A DNA stretch of 64,000 nucleotides. Origin: Sphingorhabdus wooponensis (GTDB lineage: Bacteria > Pseudomonadota > Alphaproteobacteria > Sphingomonadales > Sphingomonadaceae). Positions 25,403 through 35,756 of the stretch are shown here, one piece after another. Both the position numbers and the translations under genes were made by a program. The notes beneath the pieces are model-generated. The model worked only from the letters and a program-made list of their open reading frames with translations, was not told the origin of the DNA and ran no database searches. Position 1 is the first letter of the stretch. Each line of letters starts with the position of its first letter. The stretch covers positions 1-64,000 of the forward strand of contig NZ_RWJI01000003.1 in NCBI RefSeq assembly GCF_003933235.1, written 5' to 3'.

Positions 25403-28090
25403 CTAGCCGCTGTTACGCAGCGCGGTTGCAATGGCGTTAATCGTCAACTGAATGCCTTCACCAATCCGTTCATCGCCTTCACCCGCGCGGTGGCGTTTCA
25501 TCAGTTCAATCTGCAGCAGGTTGAGCGGTTCAATATAAGGCAAGCGCAGGCGTATCGAATTGTTGAGCGCAGGGTTGGCCTCAAGCACATAGCCTTGCCC
25601 TGTGGCATCGAGCAAGCTGTCGCGTGACGCCTGCCAGCCGCCTTTGATGCGACCGAATATATCGCGCGCCAGCGCCTGATCTTCAACTAAGCCAGCATAA
25701 TGCGCGGCGATACCCATGTCGGATTTGGCCAGCACCATTTCCATATTGGCAAGGATCGTCTGGAAATAGGACCATTCCTCCGCCATCGCACGCAGCAAGC
25801 CTTTGTCCGCAAAACCGACCAGCGCTTGCCCCGTGCCATACCAGCCAGGCAGCATGACGCGCGCCTGCGCCCATGAAAACACCCAGGGGATGGCGCGCAA
25901 ATCTTCAATCGCGTCCGACGCCGTGCGGCTTGACGGGCGCGACCCGATTTTCAACGTCGCAATCTCGTTAATCGGTGTCATTTGCCTGAAAAATGTCCGG
26001 AAACCCAGCGTGTCATACACAAGCCCGCGATAATGTTGAAAGGCGCTGGCCGAAAGCTCTGCCATCGCCGCCTTGAACCGCTTCACATCCGCATCGGCAA
26101 TCGGATCGCTGGATAATGTTGCCAACATCGCGGCGGACGCCATGGTTTCAAGGCTGGTGACGGCATTATCGACTGTGCCATATTTGGCGGCGATGACTTC
26201 GCCTTGTTCAGTAATGCGGATGCGTCCCTGCACCGTGCCCTTGGGCTGCGCGAGGATCGCGCCAAAGGCCGAACCGCCGCCCCGACCCACCGCGCCGCCG
26301 CGCCCGTGAAACAATTGCATGGCGATATTGGCCTCAGCAAAAATGGCTGCAAGCGCGCGTGATGCTTCATATAGCTCCCATGTAGAGGTCAGGTAACCAC
26401 CATCCTTATTCGAATCGGAATAGCCAATCATCACTTCCTGATGCCCGCGCGCCTGAGCCAATGCGCGCATCAACGGGATTTTGAAAAATGCGCGCATCGT
26501 TTCAGGCGCGGCCTGCAAATCGGCGATGGTTTCGAACAAGGGCACGGACATGATCGTCGCCTGCGGTGTGCCGTCGTCTTCCACATGATATAGCCCCGCC
26601 TGTTTCAGCAGGACATAGACCTCCAGCATGTCGGACACGCTGGTCGTCTTGCTGATATTATAGGTGGTGATCGCCGCCCGTCCAAAATCGCCTTGCGCCT
26701 TTGCCGCGGCGCGGATGATTGCCAGTTCTTTTGCGGTCTCTTCACTATATTGCGTCCACGCGCCGGCCAACGGGCGATTATGCGAGAGTTCCGCCACGAG
26801 CAAATCCACGCGCGCTGCCTCATCAAGCTTCAGATAGTCAGGCGCGACCCGCGCAGTGCGGAACAGCTCGGCAATGACACGCTCATGCACGTCACTATTT
26901 TGGCGCAAATCGAGTGTCGCCAAATGGAAACCAAATATTTCGACCGACCGGATCAGCCGCGATAGCGCGCCGCCGGTGGACAGTGCGCCGTCGCCATCAC
27001 TGGCAAGACCAGACGCCACCGTAACAAGGTCTCTCCGCAGCTCTTCAGGGGTGCTATAAGCCGCGCCAGACAGCTTGGATGGGCGCGGGGGCTGGTCGCC
27101 CAGTAATTTGACATGCGTAGCAGCCAGCCGCGCATATATGCCCGACAGCGCACGCCTGTATGGTTCGTCCGCACGGCTTGCTGCGGTATCGCCACTGGCC
27201 TCAGCAAGCACGCGCACAGCTTCGGGCGTATCGCTCATGAACGAAGAAATCGAAATCTCCGCGCCAAGACTGTGGATGCTTTCAAGATAGTGCCGGATTG
27301 CGGTGCCGCCATTACGCGCGACCGCATATTGCAGTGTTTCGGCATCAACAAACGGATTGCCGTCGCGATCGCCGCCAATCCAACTGCCGAGCTTAACAAA
27401 ACCGGGCGGCCTGCTGCCAAGCGCCTTTTCCCAGCCGGCATATAATTTGGGCAACGCCGTCAGGAATACTTCCTGCATGGTGGCGCGGGCATTTTCAATC
27501 TCATCGGCGACGAACAGCTTCTCCCGCCGCAAGGGCCGCGTCTGCCACAGTAGGGCAATTTGCCGGTAGATCGCGGCGTCCACATCATCGCCATCCTCGG
27601 TGACCTTTTGTCCTTGGTCCCGCAACGTCATCAACCGTGCGATGCGGTTCTTATGATCAATGATGCTTTTGCGCCGCACTTCGGTCGGATGCGCGGTGAG
27701 CACAGGAACAATCAGGCTGTGCGCAAGCATCTCCCTAATTTCTGTCAGCGGCACACCCTCGGCCACAAGCCTTGCGCAGGCTTCGGAAACCGTTGCGCCA
27801 TCTTCATGCGCAAGGCCTTGCCGGTCCTCCGCCAAATTCGCCAGAAGCGAGAATAGCATGAAGCCGCGCACGAAATTAAGCGTGTCATCAAGGCTCAGCG
27901 CCCCCAGTCCACGATCGCTCGAATCGGCGCCCTCTATTTTGCGAAAGCGGTCAACGCTGGTGGATCGGATATATTCAGTCTGCCGGAATAATTGTTCACC
28001 GCCATAAGCGCGAATGACATCCCCCAGCATCTTGCCGAGAAAGCGGATGTCGGGATTTTGCGAAATGGCTTGTGTGTTTTGACCGTTCAT
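25403..28090 (-). CDS. ppc: Phosphoenolpyruvate carboxylase
   Basis: About 895 residues, usual size. The catalytic histidine motif is LTAHPTEVRRKS near residue 145, followed by GGDRDGNPFV, then MIGYSDSNKDGGY and FHGRGGAVGRGGG in the C-terminal half. It carboxylates phosphoenolpyruvate to oxaloacetate, replenishing the TCA cycle. It ends in NSG, close to the usual C-terminal NTG. The start is ATG at 28088-28090 (MNGQNTQ); the frame is open to 28135 but the extra part is not conserved-looking. It stands alone, about 65 bases after a lipoprotein gene on the same strand. Confidence 0.97.
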   Translation of the reverse strand: MNGQNTQAISQNPDIRFLGKMLGDVIRAYGGEQLFRQTEYIRSTSVDRFRKIEGADSSDRGLGALSLDDTLNFVRGFMLFSLLANLAEDRQGLAHEDGATVSEACARLVAEGVPLTEIREMLAHSLIVPVLTAHPTEVRRKSIIDHKNRIARLMTLRDQGQKVTEDGDDVDAAIYRQIALLWQTRPLRREKLFVADEIENARATMQEVFLTALPKLYAGWEKALGSRPPGFVKLGSWIGGDRDGNPFVDAETLQYAVARNGGTAIRHYLESIHSLGAEISISSFMSDTPEAVRVLAEASGDTAASRADEPYRRALSGIYARLAATHVKLLGDQPPRPSKLSGAAYSTPEELRRDLVTVASGLASDGDGALSTGGALSRLIRSVEIFGFHLATLDLRQNSDVHERVIAELFRTARVAPDYLKLDEAARVDLLVAELSHNRPLAGAWTQYSEETAKELAIIRAAAKAQGDFGRAAITTYNISKTTSVSDMLEVYVLLKQAGLYHVEDDGTPQATIMSVPLFETIADLQAAPETMRAFFKIPLMRALAQARGHQEVMIGYSDSNKDGGYLTSTWELYEASRALAAIFAEANIAMQLFHGRGGAVGRGGGSAFGAILAQPKGTVQGRIRITEQGEVIAAKYGTVDNAVTSLETMASAAMLATLSSDPIADADVKRFKAAMAELSASAFQHYRGLVYDTLGFRTFFRQMTPINEIATLKIGSRPSSRTASDAIEDLRAIPWVFSWAQARVMLPGWYGTGQALVGFADKGLLRAMAEEWSYFQTILANMEMVLAKSDMGIAAHYAGLVEDQALARDIFGRIKGGWQASRDSLLDATGQGYVLEANPALNNSIRLRLPYIEPLNLLQIELMKRHRAGEGDERIGEGIQLTINAIATALRNSG

Positions 28091-28155
28091 GCGCCGATTA
28101 GTGCACATGGGCATCCCAGGCGCAAGCCAATCCACACGCCTTCATGGGTGAATAG

Positions 28156-28662
28156 CTATTCCCCAATCACCTTCGAAAGCCTTGCGATTTCTGCATTTTG
28201 TTCTGCGACCTCATCCATAATGGGTCGCTGCGCCTTAGTCAGAAGCGCGGCAAGGCCCACGTCGGTCGCGCCGGCCTCAGCAATCATCCCGTCAAAGTCA
28301 CGCAAGGCAGCCACCGAATCGGAGCGCATTTGGTCGAGCCGTGACAGCATAAGATGCGCGTTCACCCACGCCTCGCTACCCGGAGCCGTGCCTGCCGCCT
28401 TTGCCACCGTCGCCTGCACCGCTGGCAAGCCGCGCAGATAAGCGCCATGCGCCGCTGTGTGTCGTACGTGCAGCGCATCGGCTTTTGCCGCGAGTTCACC
28501 CGATAAAATAGATGGCGCAACTGCCGGCTCAATCGCTGCCTCGATGGGCGCAGCCGATTCGTAACTCCGGCGCTCAAGCGAGGGAAATCCGCCCTCTTTC
28601 GTGCCACATGCGGCAAGGATAAAGAGCAGAAGCAACGGCGATGCAGGCTTGAAATTCAACAT
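28156..28662 (-). CDS. Small hypothetical lipoprotein
   Basis: A 168-residue protein with a type II signal peptide and lipobox (LLLFILAACGT, Cys19). The mature part is helical and Ala-rich, with no domain I recognise. The C-terminal third (AEQNAEIARLSKVIGE) looks coiled-coil. It is probably anchored to a membrane and faces the periplasm. It lies just upstream of ppc on the same strand and could be co-transcribed. Confidence 0.7.
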   Translation of the reverse strand: MLNFKPASPLLLLFILAACGTKEGGFPSLERRSYESAAPIEAAIEPAVAPSILSGELAAKADALHVRHTAAHGAYLRGLPAVQATVAKAAGTAPGSEAWVNAHLMLSRLDQMRSDSVAALRDFDGMIAEAGATDVGLAALLTKAQRPIMDEVAEQNAEIARLSKVIGE

Positions 28663-28889
28663 ATCCGCCGTCTAAGCCTGCTCGAAGGCGCATGCAAGCG
28701 CATCTCAATGGCGGTGCAGGCGGCATCATAAGCGCCAAAACGCTGGATTATACGTTGACATAGATATTTGCTTGCACTAGCTGCGCCCATTCTTGCGTGA
28801 CCCTGTTGAGATTCGTCTTCGCTATGTCACGCGCCTGAGCAACCCGCCCTTATAAGGCGCTAAGCTGTAGAAACGGATGAGTTAAAGCC
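28663..28889 (+). promoter_or_regulatory. rplU-rpmA promoter and leader region
   Basis: A TTGACA box at 28755-28760 is the best -35 candidate in the 227-base gap, with a weak TAGCTG 17 bases later as the -10. The leader of about 100 bases ends with a short inverted repeat (CGCCCTTATAAGGCGC) just before rplU. Whether this carries ribosomal-protein autoregulation cannot be told from sequence. Confidence 0.4.
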
Positions 28890-29285
28890 ATGTTCGCAAT
28901 CGTGCGCACAGGCGGCAAGCAATATCGCGTCGCCGCCGGAGATAAAATCGCAGTTGAGAAACTGTCTGGTGAAGCGGGTGACAAGATCTCGCTTGGTGAC
29001 ATCCTTCTTGCCGGTGACGGTGACAAGGCGCAGGACGTGAACGGCTTGACCGTTTCAGCCGAAATCATTGCGCAAGAGCGCGGTGAAAAGGTTATCGTCT
29101 TTAAAAAGCGTCGCCGCCACAATTATCGCCGCAAGCAAGGTCATCGCCAGTCGTTGACACTTCTGCGCATCCTCGCCGTTGGTAAGGAAGATAAGAAGGC
29201 TGCTGCAACTGCTGCTCCTGCAAAGGAAGCCGCACCCAAGAAAGCCGCTGCGCCCAAAAAGGCTGCAGCCCCTAAGGAAGCTTGA
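28890..29285 (+). CDS. rplU: 50S ribosomal protein L21
   Basis: A 131-residue protein. The first 100 residues are canonical L21 ([39 protein letters not shown]). The last 30 residues are a repetitive Ala/Lys/Pro tail (repeats of KKAAAPK) not present in E. coli L21 but common in alphaproteobacteria. L21 binds 23S rRNA. It is followed by rpmA 31 bases downstream, the normal order. Confidence 0.97.
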   Translation: MFAIVRTGGKQYRVAAGDKIAVEKLSGEAGDKISLGDILLAGDGDKAQDVNGLTVSAEIIAQERGEKVIVFKKRRRHNYRRKQGHRQSLTLLRILAVGKEDKKAAATAAPAKEAAPKKAAAPKKAAAPKEA

Positions 29286-29316
29286 GCGGCAACGCTCTGA
29301 CGTAGGAGTTTAGACC

Positions 29317-29586
29317 ATGGCACATAAAAAAGCAGGTGGTTCGTCACGCAACGGTCGCGATTCAGCAGGCCGTCGTCTTGGCGTGAAGAAGTTCGGTGGC
29401 GAAAGCGTCATTGGCGGTAACATCATCGTTCGTCAGCGCGGTACCAAGGTATATCCTGGTTCGGGCGTTGGCCTTGGCAAAGACCACACATTGTTCGCGC
29501 TCGTCGAAGGCCGCGTGCGATTCCATGCTGGTAAACTTGGCCGCAAATATGTGTCGGTCGATATGCCAGCGATGGCTGCCGAATAA
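29317..29586 (+). CDS. rpmA: 50S ribosomal protein L27
   Basis: 89 residues with the canonical start [16 protein letters not shown], which places the flexible N-terminus near the peptidyl-transferase centre, and [16 protein letters not shown] in the core. It forms an operon with rplU. The N-terminus needs no processing of the Firmicutes type, as it begins directly at the A-H-K-K sequence. Confidence 0.98.
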   Translation: MAHKKAGGSSRNGRDSAGRRLGVKKFGGESVIGGNIIVRQRGTKVYPGSGVGLGKDHTLFALVEGRVRFHAGKLGRKYVSVDMPAMAAE

Positions 29587-29659
29587 ACAGGACAATCGAT
29601 ACCGGGTTGTCCAGACGGATGACCCGGAAATCATCTCAGGTGGTTTCCACCTTTGAACA

Positions 29660-29692
29660 GGGAGACGGGTCAACCGATCTCCCTTTCTTTTT
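29660..29692 (+). terminator. Rho-independent terminator after rpmA
   Basis: GGGAGA-CGG pairs with CCG-A-TCTCCC around a GTCAA loop, and the hairpin is followed by TTTCTTTTTG. It lies 74 bases after the rpmA stop and would end the rplU-rpmA transcript. Confidence 0.75.
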
Positions 29693-29786
29693 GTCTCATT
29701 CTCCCTGTTCTCAGCCTCCTGCGGAGGAACTGTAACATAGCTGTCGCGTTGTCGTGCGAGGGGCGGCGCAGAACCGGAGAGAAGAG

Positions 29787-30377
29787 ATGTTCGCGAGAAC
29801 GGAAAGATTATTGTTACGGCCAAGCTGGCCCGAGGATGCAGCCGAATTGCATCGGGCGATTGCCGATGAAGCCATCGTCCGCAACCTTGCGCGCGCGCCT
29901 TGGCCCTATACTGCCGACGATGCGGCGCAATTTGCGACGCAGGCGCATGACGCACTTTATCCTAGCTTTTTACTCATGCTGCGTACCCATGGCGCCCCTC
30001 GCCTCATCGGTGCGTGTGGTCTTGGCAATTATGACGGTGGTACCGAATTGGGTTATTGGATATCACGGCCTTATTGGGGCCTTGGCTTTGCAACCGAGGC
30101 CAGCCGCGCCGTGATCAGTATCGCCAAAGCCATTGGCCATAAAAAGCTTATCGCCAGCCACTTCACCGACAATCCCGCGTCAGGCAATGTGCTGCGTAAG
30201 CTCGGCTTTCAAAACACCGGCAAGACGTCCGTACGGCACAGCAACGGCCGCAGCGCAGCCATGACATGCGCTTTATATGAAAAGGCACTGGATCGCGCAG
30301 GCGCAGAACCCGCCATCAAGCAACGAGCACCCATGCGCAATATCCGCGCGCAAATGGAGGGGCTACAGGCAGCTTAG
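29787..30377 (+). CDS. GNAT-family N-acetyltransferase (RimJ-like)
   Basis: About 196 residues of the acetyltransf_3 type. Visible are the opening RTERLLLRP, the ELGYWISRPYWGLGFATEA acetyl-CoA-binding region (Q/R-x-x-G-x-G/A type), and NPASGNVLRKLGF near the C-terminal end of the fold. It acetylates an amine, with protein N-termini or small molecules being possible substrates. The start is ATG at 29787 with a GGAGAG site; the GTG at 29754 is less likely. Its first 90 bases follow the rpmA terminator. Confidence 0.85.
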   Translation: MFARTERLLLRPSWPEDAAELHRAIADEAIVRNLARAPWPYTADDAAQFATQAHDALYPSFLLMLRTHGAPRLIGACGLGNYDGGTELGYWISRPYWGLGFATEASRAVISIAKAIGHKKLIASHFTDNPASGNVLRKLGFQNTGKTSVRHSNGRSAAMTCALYEKALDRAGAEPAIKQRAPMRNIRAQMEGLQAA

Positions 30378-30501
30378 TGGGCTATTATTGTATGCGTCGA
30401 GTGCACGAAGTTACCGATACCATCCCTGTATTTTGCAACACACTTGGATATGTCCGTAAATTGGCGTAGCGTTGTAAAACTATCGGGGGGTAGCGAAGAA
30501 T

Positions 30502-31134
30502 ATGGCAACACAGGCGCCTAAGATTATCGATTTCAAAGATATCGGCATACCGCGCCGATTAAGTCCGGAGGCGAGCCGTATGGCGGCGCTTGAGGCGGCG
30601 CGCGACTTGTTGCTTGAGGCAGGGCCGCAAGCCGTCACGTTAAAAGCCGTCGCCGGACAAATCGGTCGAACCCATGCCAATTTGCTGCATCATTTTGGGT
30701 CCGCATCTGGGCTCCAGCGCGCGCTGGCCGCGTATATGGGCGAAAATATCTGTAGCAAGGTCGCTGAGGCCGTTGCCCAAATGCGTGGTGGGGTGGTGAC
30801 GCCGCACGAGTTAGCCGATTTAATCTTTGACCAATTCGACCGCGAGGGTGCGGGCGCGCTCGCCTCGTGGATGCTGCTATCCGGAAATGAAGACGCGCTC
30901 GACCCGATTGTCGAGGCGATCCACAAGCTGGTGGATGAAATTGCCGAAGACGGCCACGCCGACACGTCGCTGCATGAGCTGACGCTTGAGATGGTGTTGA
31001 TGGCGCTCGGCGATGCGTTATTGGGCGGGCCATTGTCGGCGGCACTTGGCTTGCCGCGCGCAGCGGGACGACAGATTGCTGGCCGAAAGCTGGCGGCTGC
31101 ATTCGATGAGATGCAGGCGCAGTTAAAGCCTTAG
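30502..31134 (+). CDS. TetR-family transcriptional regulator
   Basis: 210 residues. An N-terminal TetR DNA-binding domain (AARDLLLEAGPQAVTLKAVA, then RTHANLLHHFGSASGL as the recognition helix region) is followed by a helical ligand-binding domain with no recognisable substrate signature. The start is ATG at 30502, preceded by a run of G residues (CGGGGGGTAG). The stop TAG overlaps the stop of the convergent gene as TTAG (31131-31134). Its target is not evident; no classical TetR operator is obvious in the 120 bases upstream. Confidence 0.85.
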   Translation: MATQAPKIIDFKDIGIPRRLSPEASRMAALEAARDLLLEAGPQAVTLKAVAGQIGRTHANLLHHFGSASGLQRALAAYMGENICSKVAEAVAQMRGGVVTPHELADLIFDQFDREGAGALASWMLLSGNEDALDPIVEAIHKLVDEIAEDGHADTSLHELTLEMVLMALGDALLGGPLSAALGLPRAAGRQIAGRKLAAAFDEMQAQLKP

Positions 31135-32114
31135 GCTGGGGTTCCGTAATATTGCCGATACCAGTCGGCAAACTTTTGCAGGCCTTCGGCCAGCATGACC
31201 TTTGGCTTGTACCCCGTGAGCGCATGTAGCTTCGATACATCGGCATAGGTCGCGGTGACATCGCCCAGTTGCATGGGGCGCATAATCTTCACTGCCTCTC
31301 GTCCAATCACCTTTTCGAGAGTCTCAATCATGTCCATCAGGCCAACCGGATGGCTGTCGCCAATGTTGAGGACCCTGTGCTCCCCGCGTGCGGGCGGATG
31401 GTCGAGTGACCCGATAATCCCGTCAACAATGTCATCAATATAGGTGAAATCGCGCGCCATTTGCCCATTGCCGTAAACCTCAATCGCCTCGCCGCGCAGG
31501 ATTTTCTGCGTGAAGCTGAAATAGGCCATGTCGGGCCGCCCCCATGGCCCGTAGACGGTGAAGAAGCGCAGGCCAGTCTGTGGAAAGCCATAGAGCTTGG
31601 CATAAGACTGGCTCATCAACTCACATGCGCGCTTGGTCGCAGCATAAAGCGATACAGGGTCATTGGCGGGCTCATCTTCTTTAAAGCCTGCGCCACCCAT
31701 CGGCTTGTCGCCATAGACCGAACTCGAAGAGGCGTAGACGAGATGTTCAAAGCCCTCAGCGTGCCGACACGCCTCCATCACCGATAAGTGACCCGCCAAG
31801 TTCGAGCGCTCATAGGCAAAGGGGTTCTCTATGCTATAGCGGACGCCCGCCTGCGCCGCGAGATGGACAACGCGCACGATTTTATTGTCGCGAATTAGTG
31901 CTTTCATCTTGTCGGCATCGGCGATGTCGAGGCGTTCAAAGGCGAAGCTGTTTATCCCGGCAAAGGTCGCGAGCCGCGATTCTTTCAAGGCGGGGTCATA
32001 ATAGTCATTCACGATGTCGACGCCAATGACGCGCTCGCCGCGCGCGAGAAGCCGGTGCGCCACCGCGTGGCCGATAAAGCCTGCAGCACCAGTTACAAGG
32101 ATGGGAGTCGACAT
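31131..32114 (-). CDS. UDP-glucuronate 4-epimerase-like SDR
   Basis: About 327 residues. This extended SDR has VTGAAGFIGHAVA near the start, ASSSSVYG with the active-site Ser, YAATKRACE with YxxxK, and RFFTVYGPWGRPDMA, which is characteristic of UDP-glucuronate 4-epimerases (LpsL, CapI). The product UDP-galacturonate would feed LPS or exopolysaccharide. ATG at 32112-32114 (MSTPILVTG) is favoured over the one three codons upstream. Confidence 0.85.
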   Translation of the reverse strand: MSTPILVTGAAGFIGHAVAHRLLARGERVIGVDIVNDYYDPALKESRLATFAGINSFAFERLDIADADKMKALIRDNKIVRVVHLAAQAGVRYSIENPFAYERSNLAGHLSVMEACRHAEGFEHLVYASSSSVYGDKPMGGAGFKEDEPANDPVSLYAATKRACELMSQSYAKLYGFPQTGLRFFTVYGPWGRPDMAYFSFTQKILRGEAIEVYGNGQMARDFTYIDDIVDGIIGSLDHPPARGEHRVLNIGDSHPVGLMDMIETLEKVIGREAVKIMRPMQLGDVTATYADVSKLHALTGYKPKVMLAEGLQKFADWYRQYYGTPA

Positions 32115-32186
32115 ATCAAACACTATCCTCAGCTAAAAAAGCAAAATCCGCGCAAAGCCGTAGCCTGCGAAGAACTGTATTAGCGC

Positions 32187-33032
32187 CTAAATCGCCACAT
32201 TATCGATCAACCGCGTATTGCCCATTTTGGCGGCCACCAAAAGACGTGCGGGCCTGCCGTCGAAATGGTGCAGTTCCTCTAAGGTTGCCGCATCCGCAAG
32301 GGCAAAATAATCCACCCGCGCAAAGCCGGCAGCAAGGATATCTGCTGAGGCCTTGGCAAGCGTTTGCCCGACATCGTCGCCAGCGCGGATCTGCGCCGCG
32401 GCCTGGCCCAATGCATATGGTAAAGCCAAAGCCGCCGCCCGTTCTTCAACCGTCAGATACGTATTGCGCGATGACAGAGCGAGGCCATCTGCGTCCCGCA
32501 CAATTGGTACGCCCAATATCTCCAAAGCGAAGTCCAGGTCGCGGGCCATTTGCCGGATGACCGCCAGTTGTTGGAAATCCTTTTCCCCAAATAACGCAAC
32601 ATCGGGCTGAACCTGATTAAACAATTTGGCGACCACCAAAGCAACGCCGTCAAAATGCCCGGGCCGCGCGGCGCCGCAATAGGCATTGCTTGGGCCATCG
32701 ACATGAACATGCGTTGCAAAGCCCGGCGGATAGACAATGTGCGCATGCGGCGCCCATAAAATGTCGACCCCCGCCGCGCGCAACAATTCAGCGTCCCGCG
32801 CCATCGTGCGGGGATAGGCGTCGAGGTCTTCATTCGGCCCAAATTGCGTCGGGTTAACGAAGATCGACACGACCACCGCATCGGCATGCCGCCGCGCCTC
32901 TTTGACCAGCATCATGTGACCGTCATGCAATGCACCCATGGTCGGGACCAAGGCGACGCGCCCCTTGGCATCACGCAGCGCTGAAATGTGCTGCCGCAAT
33001 GCGTCAAGCTGATTGATGGTTTGCACGTCCAC
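32187..33032 (-). CDS. panC: Pantothenate synthetase
   Basis: 281 residues. ATP-binding motifs are [13 protein letters not shown] (HIGH-like) and ALSSRNTYL (KMSKS-like), with [22 protein letters not shown] for pantoate and FGEKDFQQL in the middle. It condenses pantoate and beta-alanine in coenzyme A synthesis. It is divergent from mipZ, with a gap of about 107 bases. Confidence 0.96.
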   Translation of the reverse strand: MDVQTINQLDALRQHISALRDAKGRVALVPTMGALHDGHMMLVKEARRHADAVVVSIFVNPTQFGPNEDLDAYPRTMARDAELLRAAGVDILWAPHAHIVYPPGFATHVHVDGPSNAYCGAARPGHFDGVALVVAKLFNQVQPDVALFGEKDFQQLAVIRQMARDLDFALEILGVPIVRDADGLALSSRNTYLTVEERAAALALPYALGQAAAQIRAGDDVGQTLAKASADILAAGFARVDYFALADAATLEELHHFDGRPARLLVAAKMGNTRLIDNVAI

Positions 33033-33139
33033 GTCGCCTTGTTTATTGGCCTTTGTTGAACTCGCCTATGCGGGAGGGTACAGCGACAATTCAAGGCAAA
33101 TGTCGCCGCGCATCGTATTTGAGGCAAATTTGGGGGATT

Positions 33140-33922
33140 ATGGCCAAGGCACATCACATCGTTTTTGCGAATGAAAAGGGCGGGACGGGCAAATCAACCA
33201 CCGCAGTCCATGTCGCCATAGCTTTGGCGTCACGCGGCGCGCGGGTGGCGTGCATCGATTTGGATTCGCGCCAGCGCACCTTATACCGCTATCTGGAAAA
33301 CCGGCGCGACACTATGATACGGCGCAAGGTCACTTTGCCAATGCCCGTGTTCGAAGTTTTCGAACATGATTCGCAGGCCACGTTGGAACGTCAGGTGGAG
33401 CGCCTGGGCGCCGAAAATGATTTCCTGGTGTTCGACACGCCGGGACGCGATGATCCTTATGCCCGCTTTGTTGCGACGCGCGCCAATACATTGGTCACCC
33501 CCATCAACGACAGCTTTGTTGATTTTGACCTGATTGGCCAAGTGGACGCCGAAAATTTCAAGGTGCGAAAGTTAAGCTTCTATGCGGAGCTTATCTGGGA
33601 CGCACGCAAGCAGCGCGCCAAGGCCGATGGCGTCACCATCGACTGGGTCGTGGTTCGCAACCGCCTACACAATATGGAAGCGCGCAATCAGCAGCGCATG
33701 ACCGACGCACTGACCGAATTATCCAAGCGCGTTGGTTTCCGTTCGGTGCCGGGCCTGAATGAACGCGTCATTTATCGTGAGCTGTTCCCGTCCGGCCTGA
33801 CATTGATCGACAAGGGCCATCTGGGCCAGTTGGCGACCGCACATATTGTCGCGCGACAGGAATTGCGTGAACTGGTCACTGGGCTTGCCCTGCCCGACGT
33901 CGGTCAGCTGGCACTGGCATAA
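33140..33922 (+). CDS. mipZ: MipZ, division-plane positioning ATPase
   Basis: About 260 residues of the ParA/MinD superfamily. The start reads HHIVFANEKGGTGKSTTAVHVA (deviant Walker A with the signature lysine), followed by CIDLDSRQRTLYRYLENRR, a combination typical of MipZ, then FLVFDTPGRDDP as Walker B. In Caulobacter MipZ binds ParB at the poles and blocks FtsZ polymerisation away from midcell. ATG at 33140 is preceded by GGGGG. The frame is open from 33053, but the additional residues are unlike MipZ. It is followed with a one-base overlap (TAATG) by a J-domain gene. Confidence 0.92.
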   Translation: MAKAHHIVFANEKGGTGKSTTAVHVAIALASRGARVACIDLDSRQRTLYRYLENRRDTMIRRKVTLPMPVFEVFEHDSQATLERQVERLGAENDFLVFDTPGRDDPYARFVATRANTLVTPINDSFVDFDLIGQVDAENFKVRKLSFYAELIWDARKQRAKADGVTIDWVVVRNRLHNMEARNQQRMTDALTELSKRVGFRSVPGLNERVIYRELFPSGLTLIDKGHLGQLATAHIVARQELRELVTGLALPDVGQLALA

Positions 33923-34335
33923 TGGCGTTTCTGGCAATCTTGGTTTCTCTTGCCCTTGGCTGGGCCGTGTGGAGGGGCAAGCTACAAAAGCAACAATTGC
34001 TCCCCATTTTGCTGGGACTAGCCGGAGCATTTCTGGCGGCGCGGGGAAGCCTGCTGATAGGTATGCCGGCGATAGTGATAGCCGTCATCTGGTATCGTGG
34101 CCTGACTTTGCGGCTGTTCGGTTCACGCACCAAACAGGGTAAGGCGTCGGATATAGACGATGCCCGCTTCCTGCTGGGCGTGTCACGTTTTGACAATGCT
34201 GAACGGATACGCGAACGTCACCGCATCCTGATTGCGCAAAACCATCCAGACACGGGCGGCAGCGCCGAACGCGCCGCCGCATTGAACAAGGCGCGCGATC
34301 TTTTATTGGATGACTTGAATAATAAGCGGCTTTAA
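33922..34335 (+). CDS. Membrane-anchored J-domain protein
   Basis: 137 residues. Two hydrophobic segments at the N-terminus (about residues 4-17 and 26-57) are followed by a short J-domain with [26 protein letters not shown] (HPD present) and [15 protein letters not shown]. This is the TIM14/DnaJ-like layout that would recruit an Hsp70 (DnaK) to the inner membrane. Its ATG shares a base with the mipZ stop, so the two are translationally coupled. Confidence 0.8.
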   Translation: MAFLAILVSLALGWAVWRGKLQKQQLLPILLGLAGAFLAARGSLLIGMPAIVIAVIWYRGLTLRLFGSRTKQGKASDIDDARFLLGVSRFDNAERIRERHRILIAQNHPDTGGSAERAAALNKARDLLLDDLNNKRL

Positions 34336-34370
34336 CGCCCAACTTCTCTCCCGCAGTTACAGGACACTAT

Positions 34371-35756
34371 ATGGCCCATCATTTCCACCCGACCTCACTT
34401 CGTGAATATGACATTCGCGGCATTATTGGCGAAACTTTGGGCGCGGATGATGCTTATGCCATTGGTCGGGGGTTCGGCACCTGCCTCGTGCACGCTGGCG
34501 GTAAAAAGGCAGTGGTAGGCTATGACGGACGGGTAAGTTCGCCCATGCTTGAGGAAGCTTTGGTCAAGGGTCTCAACGACAGCGGCGTAGATGTGGTGCG
34601 CATCGGCATGGGGCCAACGCCCATGCTATATTATGCTGAGGCCGTATTGGATGATGTCGATGGCGGCATAGAAATAACCGGCAGTCATAACCCCGCCAAT
34701 TATAATGGCTTCAAAATGGTCCTTATGGGCAAACCATTTTTTGGAGCAGATATTCAAAAAATTGGCCGCATGGCGTCGGCCAAGGAGTGGGTAAACGGTA
34801 ATGGCACTTCGGAACAACGCGACATCCTCGACCAATATGTAGCCCGCGTGGCACAGGCTGCACCACAAAAGGCATTTCGCATCGGTTGGGATGCGGGTAA
34901 CGGCGCGGCGGGACCGGCGATTGAAAAGCTGGTCAAGATGTTACCCGGAGAGCACCATCTCTTGTTCGTGGAAGTGGATGGCCAATTTCCCAATCATCAC
35001 CCGGATCCCACCGACCCAGCGAATCTGGTCGATTTGCAGCGGCTTGTCGCGGAAAAGAAACTCGATTTTGGAGTGGCTTTTGACGGAGATGGTGACCGAA
35101 TCGGTGCTATTGATGGCGAGGGCCGCGTAATCTGGGGCGACCAATTGCTACAAATCTATGCCGCAGATGTGCTGGGCGAAATCCCGGGAGCCACTATTAT
35201 CGCCGATGTAAAGGCTTCACAGGCCTTGTTTGATCGTGTCAGCGCATTGTGTGGTCAGCCCATGATGTGGAAAACTGGCCACAGCCTGATTAAGTCCAAA
35301 ATGAAAGAAACGGGCTCTCCACTTGCCGGTGAAATGAGCGGGCATATTTTCTTCAAGCATGAATATTATGGTTTTGACGATGCGATTTATGCTGCCGTCC
35401 GGCTGATGTCGGCATCGGCCAAGCTCGGCAAAAGCGTGACCGCGTTGCGCAGTGAAATGCCCGAGATGATCAACACCCCCGAAATGCGTTTCCAAGTCGA
35501 TGAGAGCCGCAAATTTGCCGTGATTGACGAAGTGCTTGCCCGGTTGTCGGCAGATGGCGCGGATGTGAACAACACTGACGGTGCGCGTGTGAATACGCCC
35601 GATGGCTGGTGGCTGTTGCGCGCATCGAACACACAAGACGTGCTCGTCGCCCGCGCCGAGGCATCGTCCGAAGAAGGTCTCGAACGACTAATGGCGCAAA
35701 TTGATGCGCAATTGGCGGCATCGGGACTGGAACGCGGAGAGACTGTCGGGCATTAG
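34371..35756 (+). CDS. Phosphoglucomutase/phosphomannomutase
   Basis: 461 residues, AlgC-type. The metal-phosphoserine motif is [15 protein letters not shown] near residue 105, the Mg loop is [10 protein letters not shown] near 240, and the sugar-binding loop is GEMSGHIFF near 323. A phosphate-binding [14 protein letters not shown] lies near the end. It supplies glucose-1-phosphate or mannose-1-phosphate for nucleotide-sugar synthesis, which would feed rfbF. TAG at 35754-35756 is the stop; it lies inside the left end of the inserted element, and the pre-insertion stop would have been TAA. Confidence 0.9.
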   Translation: MAHHFHPTSLREYDIRGIIGETLGADDAYAIGRGFGTCLVHAGGKKAVVGYDGRVSSPMLEEALVKGLNDSGVDVVRIGMGPTPMLYYAEAVLDDVDGGIEITGSHNPANYNGFKMVLMGKPFFGADIQKIGRMASAKEWVNGNGTSEQRDILDQYVARVAQAAPQKAFRIGWDAGNGAAGPAIEKLVKMLPGEHHLLFVEVDGQFPNHHPDPTDPANLVDLQRLVAEKKLDFGVAFDGDGDRIGAIDGEGRVIWGDQLLQIYAADVLGEIPGATIIADVKASQALFDRVSALCGQPMMWKTGHSLIKSKMKETGSPLAGEMSGHIFFKHEYYGFDDAIYAAVRLMSASAKLGKSVTALRSEMPEMINTPEMRFQVDESRKFAVIDEVLARLSADGADVNNTDGARVNTPDGWWLLRASNTQDVLVARAEASSEEGLERLMAQIDAQLAASGLERGETVGH

